A DNA stretch of 64,000 nt from Amycolatopsis circi (GTDB lineage: Bacteria; Actinomycetota; Actinomycetes; Mycobacteriales; Pseudonocardiaceae), in contig NZ_PQIA01000023.1 of NCBI RefSeq assembly GCF_003385235.1, forward strand, positions 124,001 to 188,000, in the 5' to 3' direction. This document shows, one piece after another, positions 1 to 8,051 of this stretch (within the stretch, counting starts at the first letter, position 1; each line of letters starts with the position of its first letter). The notes below the pieces were generated by a model. It ran no database searches. It saw nothing but the letters and a program-made list of their open reading frames with translations, and was not told the origin of the DNA. Made by a program: the position numbers and the translations under genes.

Positions 1-1342
1 AGAGCAGGTTCAGGTTGAACGGCGAGTGCAGCGCGGCGGTGATGATCGAGTTGCGCAGGTTGAAGTACCGGTGCCACTCGTCCCAGTCCTTCCAGTGGAA
101 GTCCGCGTGCCACACGCCGGCGCCCGGCAGGGTCACCGTGGGGAAGCCGTATTCGCGGGCGCGGTAGGAGTACTCCGCGTCGTCCCACTGGAAGAAGAAC
201 GGCAGCGGGTAGCCGATGGCCTTGACGACCTCGTACGGGATCAGGCACGACCACCAGCCGTTGTACCCGGCGTCGAGGCGGCGCTCCTGGCGGTTCGGCG
301 CCCCGGTCTCCTCGTCGACGCCGAGCAGGTCCGCGGTGGACAGCGAGTGCTGCACCGGCTGTCCCGGCTCCAGCGTGTTCAGCCGGGCGTACTCGGCTCC
401 GACGTGCAGCTGGTTCGGGTGCAGCAGGTTGAGCATCTGGCCGCCGACGATGATCGGGTTGGCCGAGCGGTTGGAGAACGCCGTCATGCGCACGACGAGG
501 TCCGGCTCGAGCAGCACGTCGTCGTCCATGAACAGCACGTTCGCGTGCTCGGTGGCGGTGTGCCCGGCCACCTCGTACAGGCCGCGGGTGAAGCCGCCTG
601 CTCCGCCGAGGTTCGGCTGCTTGATGTAGTGCAGCTTCTCGCCGAGGTCCTTCGCGACCTGCTCGAAGCCCTCGCGCGATTCGACCAGGTCGGTGCCCTG
701 GTCGGCGACGTAGATGGCGTCGAGCGTGTCGAGCGAGGACACGTCGGCGGCGAGCGCCTGGAGGTTCTTCAGGCAGTCGTCGGCGCGGTTCATCGTGCAG
801 ATGGTGACCGCGGTCGGGCGGATCGACTCCGGCGCGTCGACGGTCCAGCGGACCTGCTCGACCCGCAGCGTCTGGCCGCCCTCGGTCTCGAGGTCGAGCC
901 ACAGCGCGCCGCCGTCGTGGAACTTGTCCAGCTTGCCGGTCAGCTCGACCTTGACGCTCTTCGCGCCGGACACCTGCTGGGCGTCGACGACGCGCGGGTC
1001 GCCGAGCATGTCGGACGCGCCGAGCGACAGCAGCCCGTCGCCGGTGACGACCGCTTCGGCCTTTACCTCGGTCGCGGTGGTCCAGCGCTGCCAGTAGCTC
1101 GCCGGGAAGCGGCCGAAGTAGGTGTTGCCGGTGACCTTCGCGGACGGCTCGAGCGTCACGCTGCCGCGCTCGCGCTGGGCGTTGCCCTGCACGACCTCGG
1201 CGTACATGTCCTTGCTCACGATCGGAGCCGGCCCGGCGTACAGCCCGCGCTGGGCCGTGAGCCTGCCTTCGGGGGCGTGTTCGGCGAACCGCGTCTGGCC
1301 TGCGGGGGCCGCCTCCGCGACCGGGGCTGCTTTACCGGGCAT
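1..1342 (-). CDS. glfT2: Galactofuranosyltransferase GlfT2 (partial, 3' end outside window)
   Basis: Polymerising galactofuranosyltransferase of arabinogalactan synthesis. In mycobacteria it extends the decaprenyl-linked linker with galactofuranose from UDP-Galf at the inner membrane. Only the first 447 residues are present; mycobacterial GlfT2 has roughly 640. The N-terminal third is the beta-sandwich type region. The GT-A domain follows, with an ICTMNR strand, the metal-binding acidic cluster FMDDDV (D273-D275), NGWWS, FFFQWDDAE and WHADFHWKDW, all characteristic of this family. The ATG is preceded by GGAGAA and lies 5 nt after the GtrA stop, so the two are cotranscribed. Its substrate UDP-Galf is made by glf at 9612-10835. 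Identity is firm; the C-terminus cannot be judged. Confidence 0.95.
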   Translation of the reverse strand, partial: MPGKAAPVAEAAPAGQTRFAEHAPEGRLTAQRGLYAGPAPIVSKDMYAEVVQGNAQRERGSVTLEPSAKVTGNTYFGRFPASYWQRWTTATEVKAEAVVTGDGLLSLGASDMLGDPRVVDAQQVSGAKSVKVELTGKLDKFHDGGALWLDLETEGGQTLRVEQVRWTVDAPESIRPTAVTICTMNRADDCLKNLQALAADVSSLDTLDAIYVADQGTDLVESREGFEQVAKDLGEKLHYIKQPNLGGAGGFTRGLYEVAGHTATEHANVLFMDDDVLLEPDLVVRMTAFSNRSANPIIVGGQMLNLLHPNQLHVGAEYARLNTLEPGQPVQHSLSTADLLGVDEETGAPNRQERRLDAGYNGWWSCLIPYEVVKAIGYPLPFFFQWDDAEYSYRAREYGFPTVTLPGAGVWHADFHWKDWDEWHRYFNLRNSIITAALHSPFNLNLL

Positions 1343-1347
1343 CGAAC

Positions 1348-1818
1348 TCAGTTCTCCTTTTTTACCGGCCGTACACGGAACACGACCCACTTGAGCATCA
1401 CAAAATTGATCACGGTGGCCGTCCCCTGGGAAACGACCCAGGCGAGGGTGGCCTTCCACGCCATCTCCGGCAGCACGTTCAGCATGAGCCGATTCACGCC
1501 GATCGTCACGAAGAAGGTCACCGCGTACAGCAGAACGAACCCGCCGACCTGGGCGTTCCCGTCGCGCTTGCCCGCGGCGAAGGTGAACCGCCGGTTCAGG
1601 AAGAACGCGGTGGTCGTGCCCACGACGAAGCTGATCGCGCGAGCGACGTCCGCCCACGGGGCCCCGTCCATGCCGACCGCGCGCAGCAGCGAGTACGTGC
1701 CCAGGTCGAGCAGGGCGCAGAAGCCGCCGATCACCCCGAACCGGATCAGCTGGCCCAGCAGCCCGGGTCCCGCGGGCGCCGGCTGCGCTTGGTCACTCTG
1801 CGGTTCTGTAGCCACCAC
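1348..1818 (-). CDS. GtrA family membrane protein
   Basis: A 156-residue protein with four predicted membrane helices and the GtrA signature: an RFGVIGG start to helix 1, then FFLNRRFTF after helix 2. GtrA proteins are associated with moving or presenting polyprenyl-linked sugars. In mycobacteria a GtrA protein (Rv3789) lies beside dprE1, and here too the gene sits divergently next to dprE1 and just upstream of glfT2. A role in arabinogalactan precursor handling is therefore inferred from context. Translation starts at GTG 1818 or the adjacent GTG 1815; the first 20 residues are Gln/Pro/Ala-rich and probably cytosolic. Confidence 0.88.
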   Translation of the reverse strand: MVATEPQSDQAQPAPAGPGLLGQLIRFGVIGGFCALLDLGTYSLLRAVGMDGAPWADVARAISFVVGTTTAFFLNRRFTFAAGKRDGNAQVGGFVLLYAVTFFVTIGVNRLMLNVLPEMAWKATLAWVVSQGTATVINFVMLKWVVFRVRPVKKEN

Positions 1819-1963
1819 TTGGAATACCTTCTCGGCCTATTGCGTCAGTGTCCTTATTACCCACTTCGACGCTCGGACGCTTGTGCCTTGATGCGCAAAG
1901 TGTAGAAGCGAGCACTTCAGGGTCACGTTCCGGGCGGTGTTCGGCGTGGCTACCCTGGTCCGC

Positions 1964-3331
1964 GTGACCCAAGCACCCGAGACACAGCGCCGCACGCTCA
2001 CCGGCTGGGGCCGCACCGCCGGGACGGTCGCCGACGTGCTGAGCACGCGCGACGTCGAGGCGATCGCCCGCGCCGTCGCCTCCGCAGGCCCGCGCGGGGT
2101 CATCGCTCGCGGCCTCGGCCGGTCCTACGGCGACCCGGCGCAGAACGCGGGCGGCCTGGTCGTCGACATGACCGTGCTCGACCGCATCCACTCGATCGAC
2201 CCGGACTCCGGCCTCGTCGACCTCGACGCGGGCGTCAGCCTCGACAAGCTGATGCGCGAGGCGCTGCCGTACGGCCTGTGGGTCCCGGTCCTGCCGGGCA
2301 CGCGCCAGGTGACGATCGGCGGCGCGATCGCCAACGACATCCACGGCAAGAACCACCACTCGGCGGGCAGCTTCGGCAACCACGTGGTGTCGATGGACCT
2401 GCTCACCGCCGACGGATCCGTGCGCACGCTCACCCCGGAGGGCCCGGATTCGGAGCTGTTCTGGGCGACGGTGGCGGGCATCGGGCTCACCGGGATCATC
2501 GTCCGCGCGACGATCCAGATGACGAAGACCGAGACCGCCTACTTCATCGTCGACAACGACCGCACCGACGACCTCGACGGCACGCTCGCGCTGATCAGCG
2601 ACGGCTCCGACGACAAGTACACCTACTCGTCGGTCTGGTTCGACACGATCAACAAGAACAAGCTCGGCCGGGGCGCGTTCGCTCGCGGCTCGCTGGCCAA
2701 GCTGGACGAACTGCCGCCGAAGCTGCGCGCCGAGCCGCTGAAGTTCTCCGCCCCGCAACTGCTCACGGTGCCGGATTTCCTTCCGAACGGCCTGATGAAC
2801 AAGCTCTCGCTCAGCGCGATCGGCGAGTTCTACTACCGGTCGACTCCCAAGCACGGCCGCGGCGCGATCCAGAACATCACCGCCTTCTACCACATGCTTG
2901 ACCTGGTCGGAGAGTGGAACCGCGGCTACGGCAGCAAGGGTTTCCTGCAGTACCAGTTCAGCACTCCGATCGGTGCGAACGAGAGCCTCCGCGGGATCGT
3001 GGAGAAGGTCGCGCACTCCGGGCACTACTCGGCGCTGAACGTCTTCAAGCAGATGGGCAAGGGCAACCGGGCTCCGCTGTCGTTCCCCGACACCGGCTGG
3101 ATGGTCTGCCTCGACTTCCCGATCAAGCCCGGTCTGAGCGCGCTGTGCACCGAACTGGACCGGATGGTCCTCGAAGCAGGCGGCCGCCTCTACACCGCGA
3201 AGGACTCGCGCACCTCGCCCGAGACGTTCGCGAAGATGTACCCGCGGCTGGAGGAGTGGCGCAAGGTGCGCGCTTCCGTTGACCCCGAAGGCGTTTTCGC
3301 CTCTGACATGAGCCGGAGGCTCGCACTGTGA
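1964..3331 (+). CDS. dprE1: Decaprenylphosphoryl-beta-D-ribose 2'-oxidase DprE1
   Basis: FAD enzyme that oxidises decaprenylphosphoryl ribose at C2, the first half of the epimerisation that yields DPA, the arabinose donor for arabinogalactan. The FAD-binding N-terminus shows [12 protein letters not shown] and [20 protein letters not shown] with the flavin-site histidine, and the C-terminus matches mycobacterial DprE1 ([21 protein letters not shown]). Cys382 in GWMVCLDFP aligns with the cysteine attacked by benzothiazinones in mycobacteria. I chose GTG 1964 because a TACCCT box lies exactly 7 nt upstream (1951-1956), the pattern of a leaderless transcript; an in-frame GTG at 1937 would add 9 residues. 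It overlaps dprE2 by 4 nt. Confidence 0.95.
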   Translation: MTQAPETQRRTLTGWGRTAGTVADVLSTRDVEAIARAVASAGPRGVIARGLGRSYGDPAQNAGGLVVDMTVLDRIHSIDPDSGLVDLDAGVSLDKLMREALPYGLWVPVLPGTRQVTIGGAIANDIHGKNHHSAGSFGNHVVSMDLLTADGSVRTLTPEGPDSELFWATVAGIGLTGIIVRATIQMTKTETAYFIVDNDRTDDLDGTLALISDGSDDKYTYSSVWFDTINKNKLGRGAFARGSLAKLDELPPKLRAEPLKFSAPQLLTVPDFLPNGLMNKLSLSAIGEFYYRSTPKHGRGAIQNITAFYHMLDLVGEWNRGYGSKGFLQYQFSTPIGANESLRGIVEKVAHSGHYSALNVFKQMGKGNRAPLSFPDTGWMVCLDFPIKPGLSALCTELDRMVLEAGGRLYTAKDSRTSPETFAKMYPRLEEWRKVRASVDPEGVFASDMSRRLAL

Positions 3332-4083
3332 TCGACGCGGTCGGTAACCCCCAGTCCCTGCTGCTGCTCGGCGGCACGTCCGACATCGCGCTGGCGATCG
3401 CGGAGAAGTACCTCGCGGAGAAGCCGCTGCGGGTCGTGCTGGCCGCCCGTCCTTCGCCGCGGCTGGAGGAAGCCGCGCAGCGCCTGAAGGATCTCGGTGC
3501 CGAAGTGTCCACTGTGGCCTTTGACGCCAAGGACCTCGCGTCGCACCCGAAGGTTCTCGACGAGGCGTTCGCCGGCGGCGACATCGACGTCACGGTGGTC
3601 GCGTTCGGTCTCCTCGGCGAGGCCGAGGAGCTGTGGCAGGACCACGGCAAGGCCGTTGAGCTGGCGACGGTCAACTACACCGCCGCGGTGTCGGTCGGCG
3701 TCGCGCTGTCGGAGAAGCTCAAGACGCAGGGCCACGGCAAGGTCATCGCGCTGTCGTCGGTGGCGGGCGAGCGGGTTCGCCGGTCGAACTTCGTGTACGG
3801 CTCGACCAAGGCCGGTTTCGACGGCTTCTACCTCGGTCTCGGCGAGGCGCTCGCGCCGCACGGCGTGCAGGTGACCGTCGTCCGGTCGGGCCAGGTCAAG
3901 ACCAAGATGACCGCCGGGATGAAGGACGCTCCGCTGACCCGGACCGCCGAGCAGGTCGCCGACGTCGCGGTCGAGGCCGCGCGCAAGGGCAAGGAACTCG
4001 TCTGGTCGCCGTCGGAGTTCCGGCTGGTGATGTCGATCCTGCGGCACGTGCCGCGGCCGATCTTCCGCAAGCTCCCGGTCTGA
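3328..4083 (+). CDS. dprE2: Decaprenylphosphoryl-2-keto-erythro-pentose reductase DprE2
   Basis: Short-chain reductase that completes epimerisation of decaprenylphosphoryl ribose to the arabinose form using NADH, acting with DprE1. 251 residues. The Rossmann motif is [10 protein letters not shown], the active-site serine lies in [14 protein letters not shown], and the YxxxK pair is in VYGSTKAG. The C-terminal [12 protein letters not shown] resembles mycobacterial DprE2. GTG 3328 overlaps the dprE1 stop (GTGA), indicating translational coupling. A strong GC hairpin follows the stop. Confidence 0.94.
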   Translation: MIDAVGNPQSLLLLGGTSDIALAIAEKYLAEKPLRVVLAARPSPRLEEAAQRLKDLGAEVSTVAFDAKDLASHPKVLDEAFAGGDIDVTVVAFGLLGEAEELWQDHGKAVELATVNYTAAVSVGVALSEKLKTQGHGKVIALSSVAGERVRRSNFVYGSTKAGFDGFYLGLGEALAPHGVQVTVVRSGQVKTKMTAGMKDAPLTRTAEQVADVAVEAARKGKELVWSPSEFRLVMSILRHVPRPIFRKLPV

Positions 4084-4093
4084 CGTTTTCGCG

Positions 4094-4125
4094 GCCCGGC
4101 CTCCACCGTTCGGTGGATGCCGGGC
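4094..4125 (+). terminator. Hairpin after dprE2
   Basis: GCCCGGC (4094-4100) pairs with GCCGGGC (4119-4125), and inside it CCACC pairs with GGTGG around a GTTC loop. The hairpin starts 10 nt after the dprE2 stop. There is no T-tract, which is usual for actinomycete terminators. Confidence 0.55.
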
Positions 4126-4175
4126 TGACCAGCTCGACGATGCCCTGAGGGTGCCCACGCGCCGAAACTCGGGGC

Positions 4176-4808
4176 ATGGGGAACGAATTCCGCTCGTCGC
4201 TGGCCGCGCTGCTGATCGACCTCGGCGCGCCAGTCGGCGGCTACTACCTGCTCCGCGCCTTCGACGTCCCGCCGGTGTGGGCGCTGCTGCTGAGCGGTCT
4301 GCCGCCCGCGCTGCGCGTGCTGTACACGCTGGTCACCCGACGTCGCGTGGACGGGATCGGCCTGCTCGTCCTGATGTTCCTGGCCATCGGCCTGGCCACG
4401 ACCCTGCTGACCGGCGACGCCCGGCTGATGCTCGTGCGCGGCGCCTGGTTCAGCACTCTGGCCGGTGCCTGGCTGCTCGCGAGCATGTTCGTCGGCCAGC
4501 ATCCGACGACCTACCAAGCGGCCCGCGCCCTACTGCCCGGCCGCGGATCCCGGCTGGACGCGGCTTGGGAAGAGCGGCCGTCGTTCCGCCGAGCGTGGCA
4601 GACGCTGACCGTGGTCTGGGGCGTCGGCAGTCTTGTCCACAGTGGACTAAGCATCGGAATGGCGTACACGTTGCCGGTCGACGACGTTCCCGCGCTCGAT
4701 GCCGGGCTGTCGATCGCGTTCTTCGTCGGACTGCAGGTGATCACGCAGATTCTGCTGATCCGCGAGGGCACGCTGCGCCAGGTAATGCGGCCGTCCACAG
4801 TGGACTAG
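4176..4808 (+). CDS. Multipass membrane protein, VC0807-like
   Basis: 210 residues with about five or six hydrophobic segments and short loops (GGYYLLRAF, GLPPALRVLYTLV, a basic RRRVDGIG loop, then a large loop near 115-145 containing a PSFRRAW motif). Layout and composition recall the VC0807 family of small membrane proteins, whose function is unknown; this assignment is tentative. It stands alone between dprE2 and a convergent XRE regulator, overlapping the stop of the latter by 4 nt. Two copies of the palindrome GTCCACAGTGGAC lie inside the gene (4635-4647 and 4793-4805), the second covering its last codons. There is no clear ribosome-binding site. Confidence 0.6.
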   Translation: MGNEFRSSLAALLIDLGAPVGGYYLLRAFDVPPVWALLLSGLPPALRVLYTLVTRRRVDGIGLLVLMFLAIGLATTLLTGDARLMLVRGAWFSTLAGAWLLASMFVGQHPTTYQAARALLPGRGSRLDAAWEERPSFRRAWQTLTVVWGVGSLVHSGLSIGMAYTLPVDDVPALDAGLSIAFFVGLQVITQILLIREGTLRQVMRPSTVD

Positions 4809-5050
4809 TCGGCGGACGGCGGTCGCAGCCCGTCCACCAGCCGGGCCGGATTCACCCCGAGGCCGGCGGCGAACTTGAGCAGGTTGTGCAGATTGATGTT
4901 GCGCAGCCCGCGTTCGACCTGGCTCACGAAGGTCCAGTGCACCCCGGCCAGTTCGGCCAGCTGTTCCTGACTCAGTCCCGCCTCGTTCCGGAATTCGCGT
5001 ACCCGCTCGCCAATAGTGCGCGTCGCGGCGGAGATCGGAGGCTTGGCCAT
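4805..5050 (-). CDS. XRE-family helix-turn-helix regulator
   Basis: 81-residue single-domain DNA-binding protein. Residues about 13-67 form the five-helix XRE fold: GERVREFRNEAGLSQEQLAE, then LAGVHWTFVSQVERGLRNI as helices 2-4 including the recognition helix, then LLKFAAGLGV. There is no effector domain. It lies convergent to the membrane protein gene and divergent from the EspG-like gene across about 200 bp, so that gene or its own promoter is the likely target (inference). Confidence 0.88.
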   Translation of the reverse strand: MAKPPISAATRTIGERVREFRNEAGLSQEQLAELAGVHWTFVSQVERGLRNINLHNLLKFAAGLGVNPARLVDGLRPPSAD

Positions 5051-5256
5051 CGTCGGTTAATCACACACGTCTACCGCCGCCAAGGCCAGAGCAGGAATGC
5101 TCAGAGCATTGATATCTATAGCGTCTACGTCTAGGCGGAGTCGGTTTCGCTAATAACTGCTACCTGTTCTCAATTGCAGACACCAACACCACGCGGGTGA
5201 TCAATCGGCTACCGTGCTAATGGCGATTGCGAAAGCCGGGGGCCGAGGGGGCACAG

Positions 5257-5976
5257 GTGCGGGAGGACGTCGAGCAGACGGTGGCCCTGCCCGTCGAAGC
5301 ATTCTCCGCCGTCTGGGAGATGCTCGACCTCGGGGATCAGCATCCGATGCTGCGCGCGAAACGAGTCTGGGTCAAAACCGGTGCACAGCGCGAACTTCAC
5401 GCCGCCACGGTCGATCTCCTCGCACGGCTCGGCCTCGCGGACGACGACGCGCCGTCCGCGTATTTGCGGGCCACCCTGCAAGTGCTCGCCTACGCCGAAC
5501 GCGAGTACTTCGCCTGGTCGGCATTACGCGGCGGAATCCAGCGGACCGTCATCGTCGCCCAGCGAGAGCAGGCCGCGATTCTGGTATCCGCGCAGGACGG
5601 CCTGGTCGAAATTCAACCCGCCGCGCCGACCCGCCTGGCCACGACGCTTTTCGGCGCCCTTCCGCAAATTCCCGGCGCGCCAGTCCGCTCTGTCTCGGTA
5701 ACGCCCGCCTCGGACACGGCCCCGGACCCGTTCGACGAAACCAACAGCCACGAATATCTCGCTTCGACGCTGAATCAGCCCGTGGAAGCCACCCACGCGC
5801 TCTATGTCGCCCGGCGTGCGAACGGCCGGCACAGCACCGGCGGACCGATCCTCGCCGCCGACGTGAAATCCGGCCGAATTCTCACCTACCGAACGACCGA
5901 CGGCCGGACCGAACTCATCCCCGGCACTCCGCGGGCGATCGTGAAGATCCTCAACGACACTCTCGCCGCCCTTTAG
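5257..5976 (+). CDS. ESX secretion-associated protein, EspG family
   Basis: EspG proteins are cytosolic chaperones of type VII secretion that hold PE/PPE-type substrates. This 239-residue protein has the usual opening, a beta strand followed by FSAVWEMLDLGDQHPML, the central YAEREYFAW segment, and the C-terminal IVKILNDTL helix. Overall length and spacing fit PF14011-type actinomycete EspG proteins, which are highly divergent, so the call rests on pattern rather than invariant residues. GTG 5257 is chosen because GAGGGGG lies 7 nt upstream; an in-frame codon at 5227 is possible. No ESX core genes (EccC, Esx pair) are in the window. It ends overlapping the convergent MerR gene by 4 nt. Confidence 0.72.
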   Translation: MREDVEQTVALPVEAFSAVWEMLDLGDQHPMLRAKRVWVKTGAQRELHAATVDLLARLGLADDDAPSAYLRATLQVLAYAEREYFAWSALRGGIQRTVIVAQREQAAILVSAQDGLVEIQPAAPTRLATTLFGALPQIPGAPVRSVSVTPASDTAPDPFDETNSHEYLASTLNQPVEATHALYVARRANGRHSTGGPILAADVKSGRILTYRTTDGRTELIPGTPRAIVKILNDTLAAL

Positions 5977-6341
5977 CCCAGCACGACCGGGCAATGCGGA
6001 TTCGGCGTCTCCGCCAATTCGATCATCGCCTCGAGCCGCTCACGCGTGCGTTCGAGACCGGAGATGTACTCGTCCAGCCGGGCTTTCTCCCCGCGCAACC
6101 GATCGCGCGACTCCGGCGTGCTGACGCCCGCGTGCAGGCACGGCATCAACTCGCGGATCGTCGCGCTGGACAGCCCGGCCGCGTAAAGCTGCTGGATCAG
6201 CCTGACCCAGGACACCGCGTCCTCGTCGTAGCGACGCTGCCCGCCGGACGTGCGCGTCGACTCGAGCAGCCCTTGCTGCTCGTAGTAGCGCAGCGAACGC
6301 ACGCTGACCCCGGCGCGCTCCGCCACCTCTCCGATCCGCAT
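5973..6341 (-). CDS. MerR-family transcriptional regulator
   Basis: 122 residues. The winged helix-turn-helix is complete at the N-terminus (MRIGEVAERAGVSVRSLRYYEQ, then GGQRRYDEDAV), followed by a long dimerisation helix (about 78-112) and a short tail, PNPHCPVVLG. No metal-binding Cys pair of the MerR/ZntR type is visible, so a redox or small-molecule role like other short MerR proteins is possible. The start ATG is set by the canonical MRIGEVA opening; longer upstream reading is non-homologous. It is divergent from the SDR gene at 6450 with a dyad between, so it likely controls that gene. Confidence 0.92.
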   Translation of the reverse strand: MRIGEVAERAGVSVRSLRYYEQQGLLESTRTSGGQRRYDEDAVSWVRLIQQLYAAGLSSATIRELMPCLHAGVSTPESRDRLRGEKARLDEYISGLERTRERLEAMIELAETPNPHCPVVLG

Positions 6342-6380
6342 CCCCAGCCTCCGGCGTGATCCGCACAACAAACACGAGAA

Positions 6381-6398
6381 CCTGACACCAACGTCAGG
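6381..6398. promoter_or_regulatory. Dyad operator between merR-like and SDR genes
   Basis: CCTGAC (6381-6386) and GTCAGG (6393-6398) form a perfect inverted repeat with 6 nt between. It lies in the 108-bp divergent region. The left half overlaps a plausible -35 (CTGACA) for the SDR gene, and a GATAGC-like -10 lies about 17-19 bp downstream, the long spacing typical of MerR-controlled promoters. Binding is inferred. Confidence 0.5.
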
Positions 6399-6449
6399 AT
6401 CCAGGATAGCCGTTGTCCCCTTCCGACGGCTTTTCCGAGGAGAACTCTC

Positions 6450-7142
6450 ATGCAGATCGCAGGCTCGACCGCGCTGGTCACCGGTGCCGGACGCGGACTC
6501 GGCACCCACTTCGTCCGCGCCCTGCTGGACCGCGGCGCGGCCAAGGTCTACGCCACCGCACGCGGCCCGATCGACCTCGACGGCGCCGTGCCGCTGCGGC
6601 TGGACGTCACCGATCCCGACTCGATCACGGCTGCCGCGGCCGCCGCGCCCGACGTCAACCTGCTGATCAACAACGCCGGAATCGCCGGCTTCACCGACCT
6701 GGTGACCGGCGACCTTGGCGCGATTCGGCGCGAAATGGAGACCAACTTCTTCGGCCCGCTGCAGGTCGTCCGTGCCTTCGCGCCCGGATTGAAGGACGGC
6801 GCGGTTCTGAACGTCCTGTCGGTCCTTTCCTGGGCGGCCTACCAGGGCTCAGCGGGATACGCGGCGTCGAAATCGGCGGCGTGGAGCCTGACCAACTCGG
6901 TGCGGCTGGAACTGCTGGCCCAGCGCACGCTGGTGAGCGGACTGGTCATGGCCAGTACGGACACCGACATGATGGCGGGCTTCGACATCCCGAAGAACGA
7001 CCCGGCCGAGGTCGTCCGGCTCGCGCTGGACGGCCTGGAAGCGGGGGAAATCGAGATCATCGCGGACGCGGACAGCGCGGCGGTGAAAGCCGGGCTGTCC
7101 GAGCATCCGACGGTTTTGTACCCGGCGCTGCTGGGCGAATGA
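6450..7142 (+). CDS. Short-chain dehydrogenase/reductase
   Basis: 230-residue classical SDR. Cofactor motif TGAGRGLG (residues 9-16), NNAG motif (INNAGIAG), serine in LSVLSWAAYQ and the YAASKSAAW YxxxK pair are all present, so it should be an active NAD(P)-dependent oxidoreductase; the substrate is unknown. The start ATG follows a GAGGAGAAC ribosome-binding site. It is divergent from a MerR-type regulator with an operator-like dyad between, an arrangement commonly seen for inducible SDRs in actinomycetes. Confidence 0.88.
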   Translation: MQIAGSTALVTGAGRGLGTHFVRALLDRGAAKVYATARGPIDLDGAVPLRLDVTDPDSITAAAAAAPDVNLLINNAGIAGFTDLVTGDLGAIRREMETNFFGPLQVVRAFAPGLKDGAVLNVLSVLSWAAYQGSAGYAASKSAAWSLTNSVRLELLAQRTLVSGLVMASTDTDMMAGFDIPKNDPAEVVRLALDGLEAGEIEIIADADSAAVKAGLSEHPTVLYPALLGE

Positions 7143-7187
7143 GGTCCCGCGGGCAAGGATTCTGCGCGAAAAGCCTGGGCCGTTGAA

Positions 7188-7835
7188 TCAGTTCCCTGAT
7201 CCGGTGCCAGGGCCAGAGCCGGTGTTGCCGCCGTTCCCATTGCCGAAGCCGGGGCCGTTGTTCTGGTTGCCGCCGTTCTGGCCGTTCGGAACGCGGTGGC
7301 GCTGGCCGGGGCCGCCGTCGTTAAAGCGGTGGCCGCCCTGGTGCTGACTCATGCCGGGGTGGTGCGTCGCGGCCATCACGCCGCCGACGATTCCGCCGCC
7401 AACGACCAAGCCCAGTACTCCCACCGCGACCAGCTGCGTCGCCCGATGGGCCACGAACCGGCGGAAGCCGCTCTGCTTCGGCGGCGGCAGCGGCATGCCC
7501 CACGGGCCGGGTTGCGCGAAGTGGCCGGGCTGAGGCGGCTGCTGGGCGAACGGACCGGGCTGCTGGCCCGCCTGGGACGCTTGTTCCGCAGACGGCGCGG
7601 GGTGCCCTGCCTGATCGGCGGGCGGCGCGGGCTGCCCAAGCTGACTGGTCTGCTCAGCAGGCGGCACCGGCTGGCTCTGCTGCGTGGCTTCCTCGGACGC
7701 GCCCGGCTGACCAGCCGAAGCAGCGGCCGGACCCTCGCCAGCGGAAGCTCCGCCCAGGTCCCCGGCCCGGCCGAACTGCTCAGTCGGCTCCTGCCCGGCG
7801 CGCTCGCCGGACGAGGGGTTCTCGTTGTCGTTCAT
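7188..7835 (-). CDS. Single-pass membrane protein with Pro/Gln-rich and Gly/Asn-rich ends
   Basis: 215 residues, not assigned to a family. Residues 1-45 are acidic/polar, about 45-125 are a low-complexity Pro/Gln/Ala segment with repeated QxxPPA units, and GFRRFVAHRATQ leads into one membrane helix (LVAVGVLGLVVGGGIVGGVM). The extracellular tail has HHPGMSQHQGGH and is very rich in Gly/Asn. A proline-rich cytosolic half with one helix and a flexible exterior tail resembles many actinomycete envelope proteins. The start is ATG 7835 with GGAGGA 8 nt upstream. The 5' leader holds a 15-bp inverted repeat (7934-8024). Confidence 0.75.
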   Translation of the reverse strand: MNDNENPSSGERAGQEPTEQFGRAGDLGGASAGEGPAAASAGQPGASEEATQQSQPVPPAEQTSQLGQPAPPADQAGHPAPSAEQASQAGQQPGPFAQQPPQPGHFAQPGPWGMPLPPPKQSGFRRFVAHRATQLVAVGVLGLVVGGGIVGGVMAATHHPGMSQHQGGHRFNDGGPGQRHRVPNGQNGGNQNNGPGFGNGNGGNTGSGPGTGSGN

Positions 7836-7933
7836 CGTCGGTCCTCCGGGCTGAGCGGGTGGGAGGCGGGCTGTCCCGGCTCCCACCCCCGAGGGTGACC
7901 GTCGATGCTGTGGAGAAGCTGAATCCCAGCTGT

Positions 7934-8024
7934 GTACTAATCCGACCAAAAGTAGGCCGACCCCCACCCGGCACGTAACCGTTGCTACGAAGTCATCAGG
8001 CCGTGGCTGTGGTCGGATTAGTAC
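7934..8024. repeat. Widely spaced 15-bp perfect inverted repeat in leader
   Basis: GTACTAATCCGACCA at 7934-7948 is exactly repeated in inverse at 8010-8024 (TGGTCGGATTAGTAC), with 61 nt between. A further partial half-site, GTAATCCG, follows near 8036. It lies in the 216-bp gap between the ubiA stop and the start of the gene ending at 7835. It could be a pair of regulator sites or a long-stem hairpin. Confidence 0.6.
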
Positions 8025-8051
8025 TGATCAGCACAGTAATCCGCGCGCCGT

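Noticed and set aside
7934-8024. The 15-bp inverted repeat as the ends of a miniature transposon
   Set aside because: No target-site duplication flanks it (7927-7933 versus 8025-8031 differ) and no transposase is in the window.
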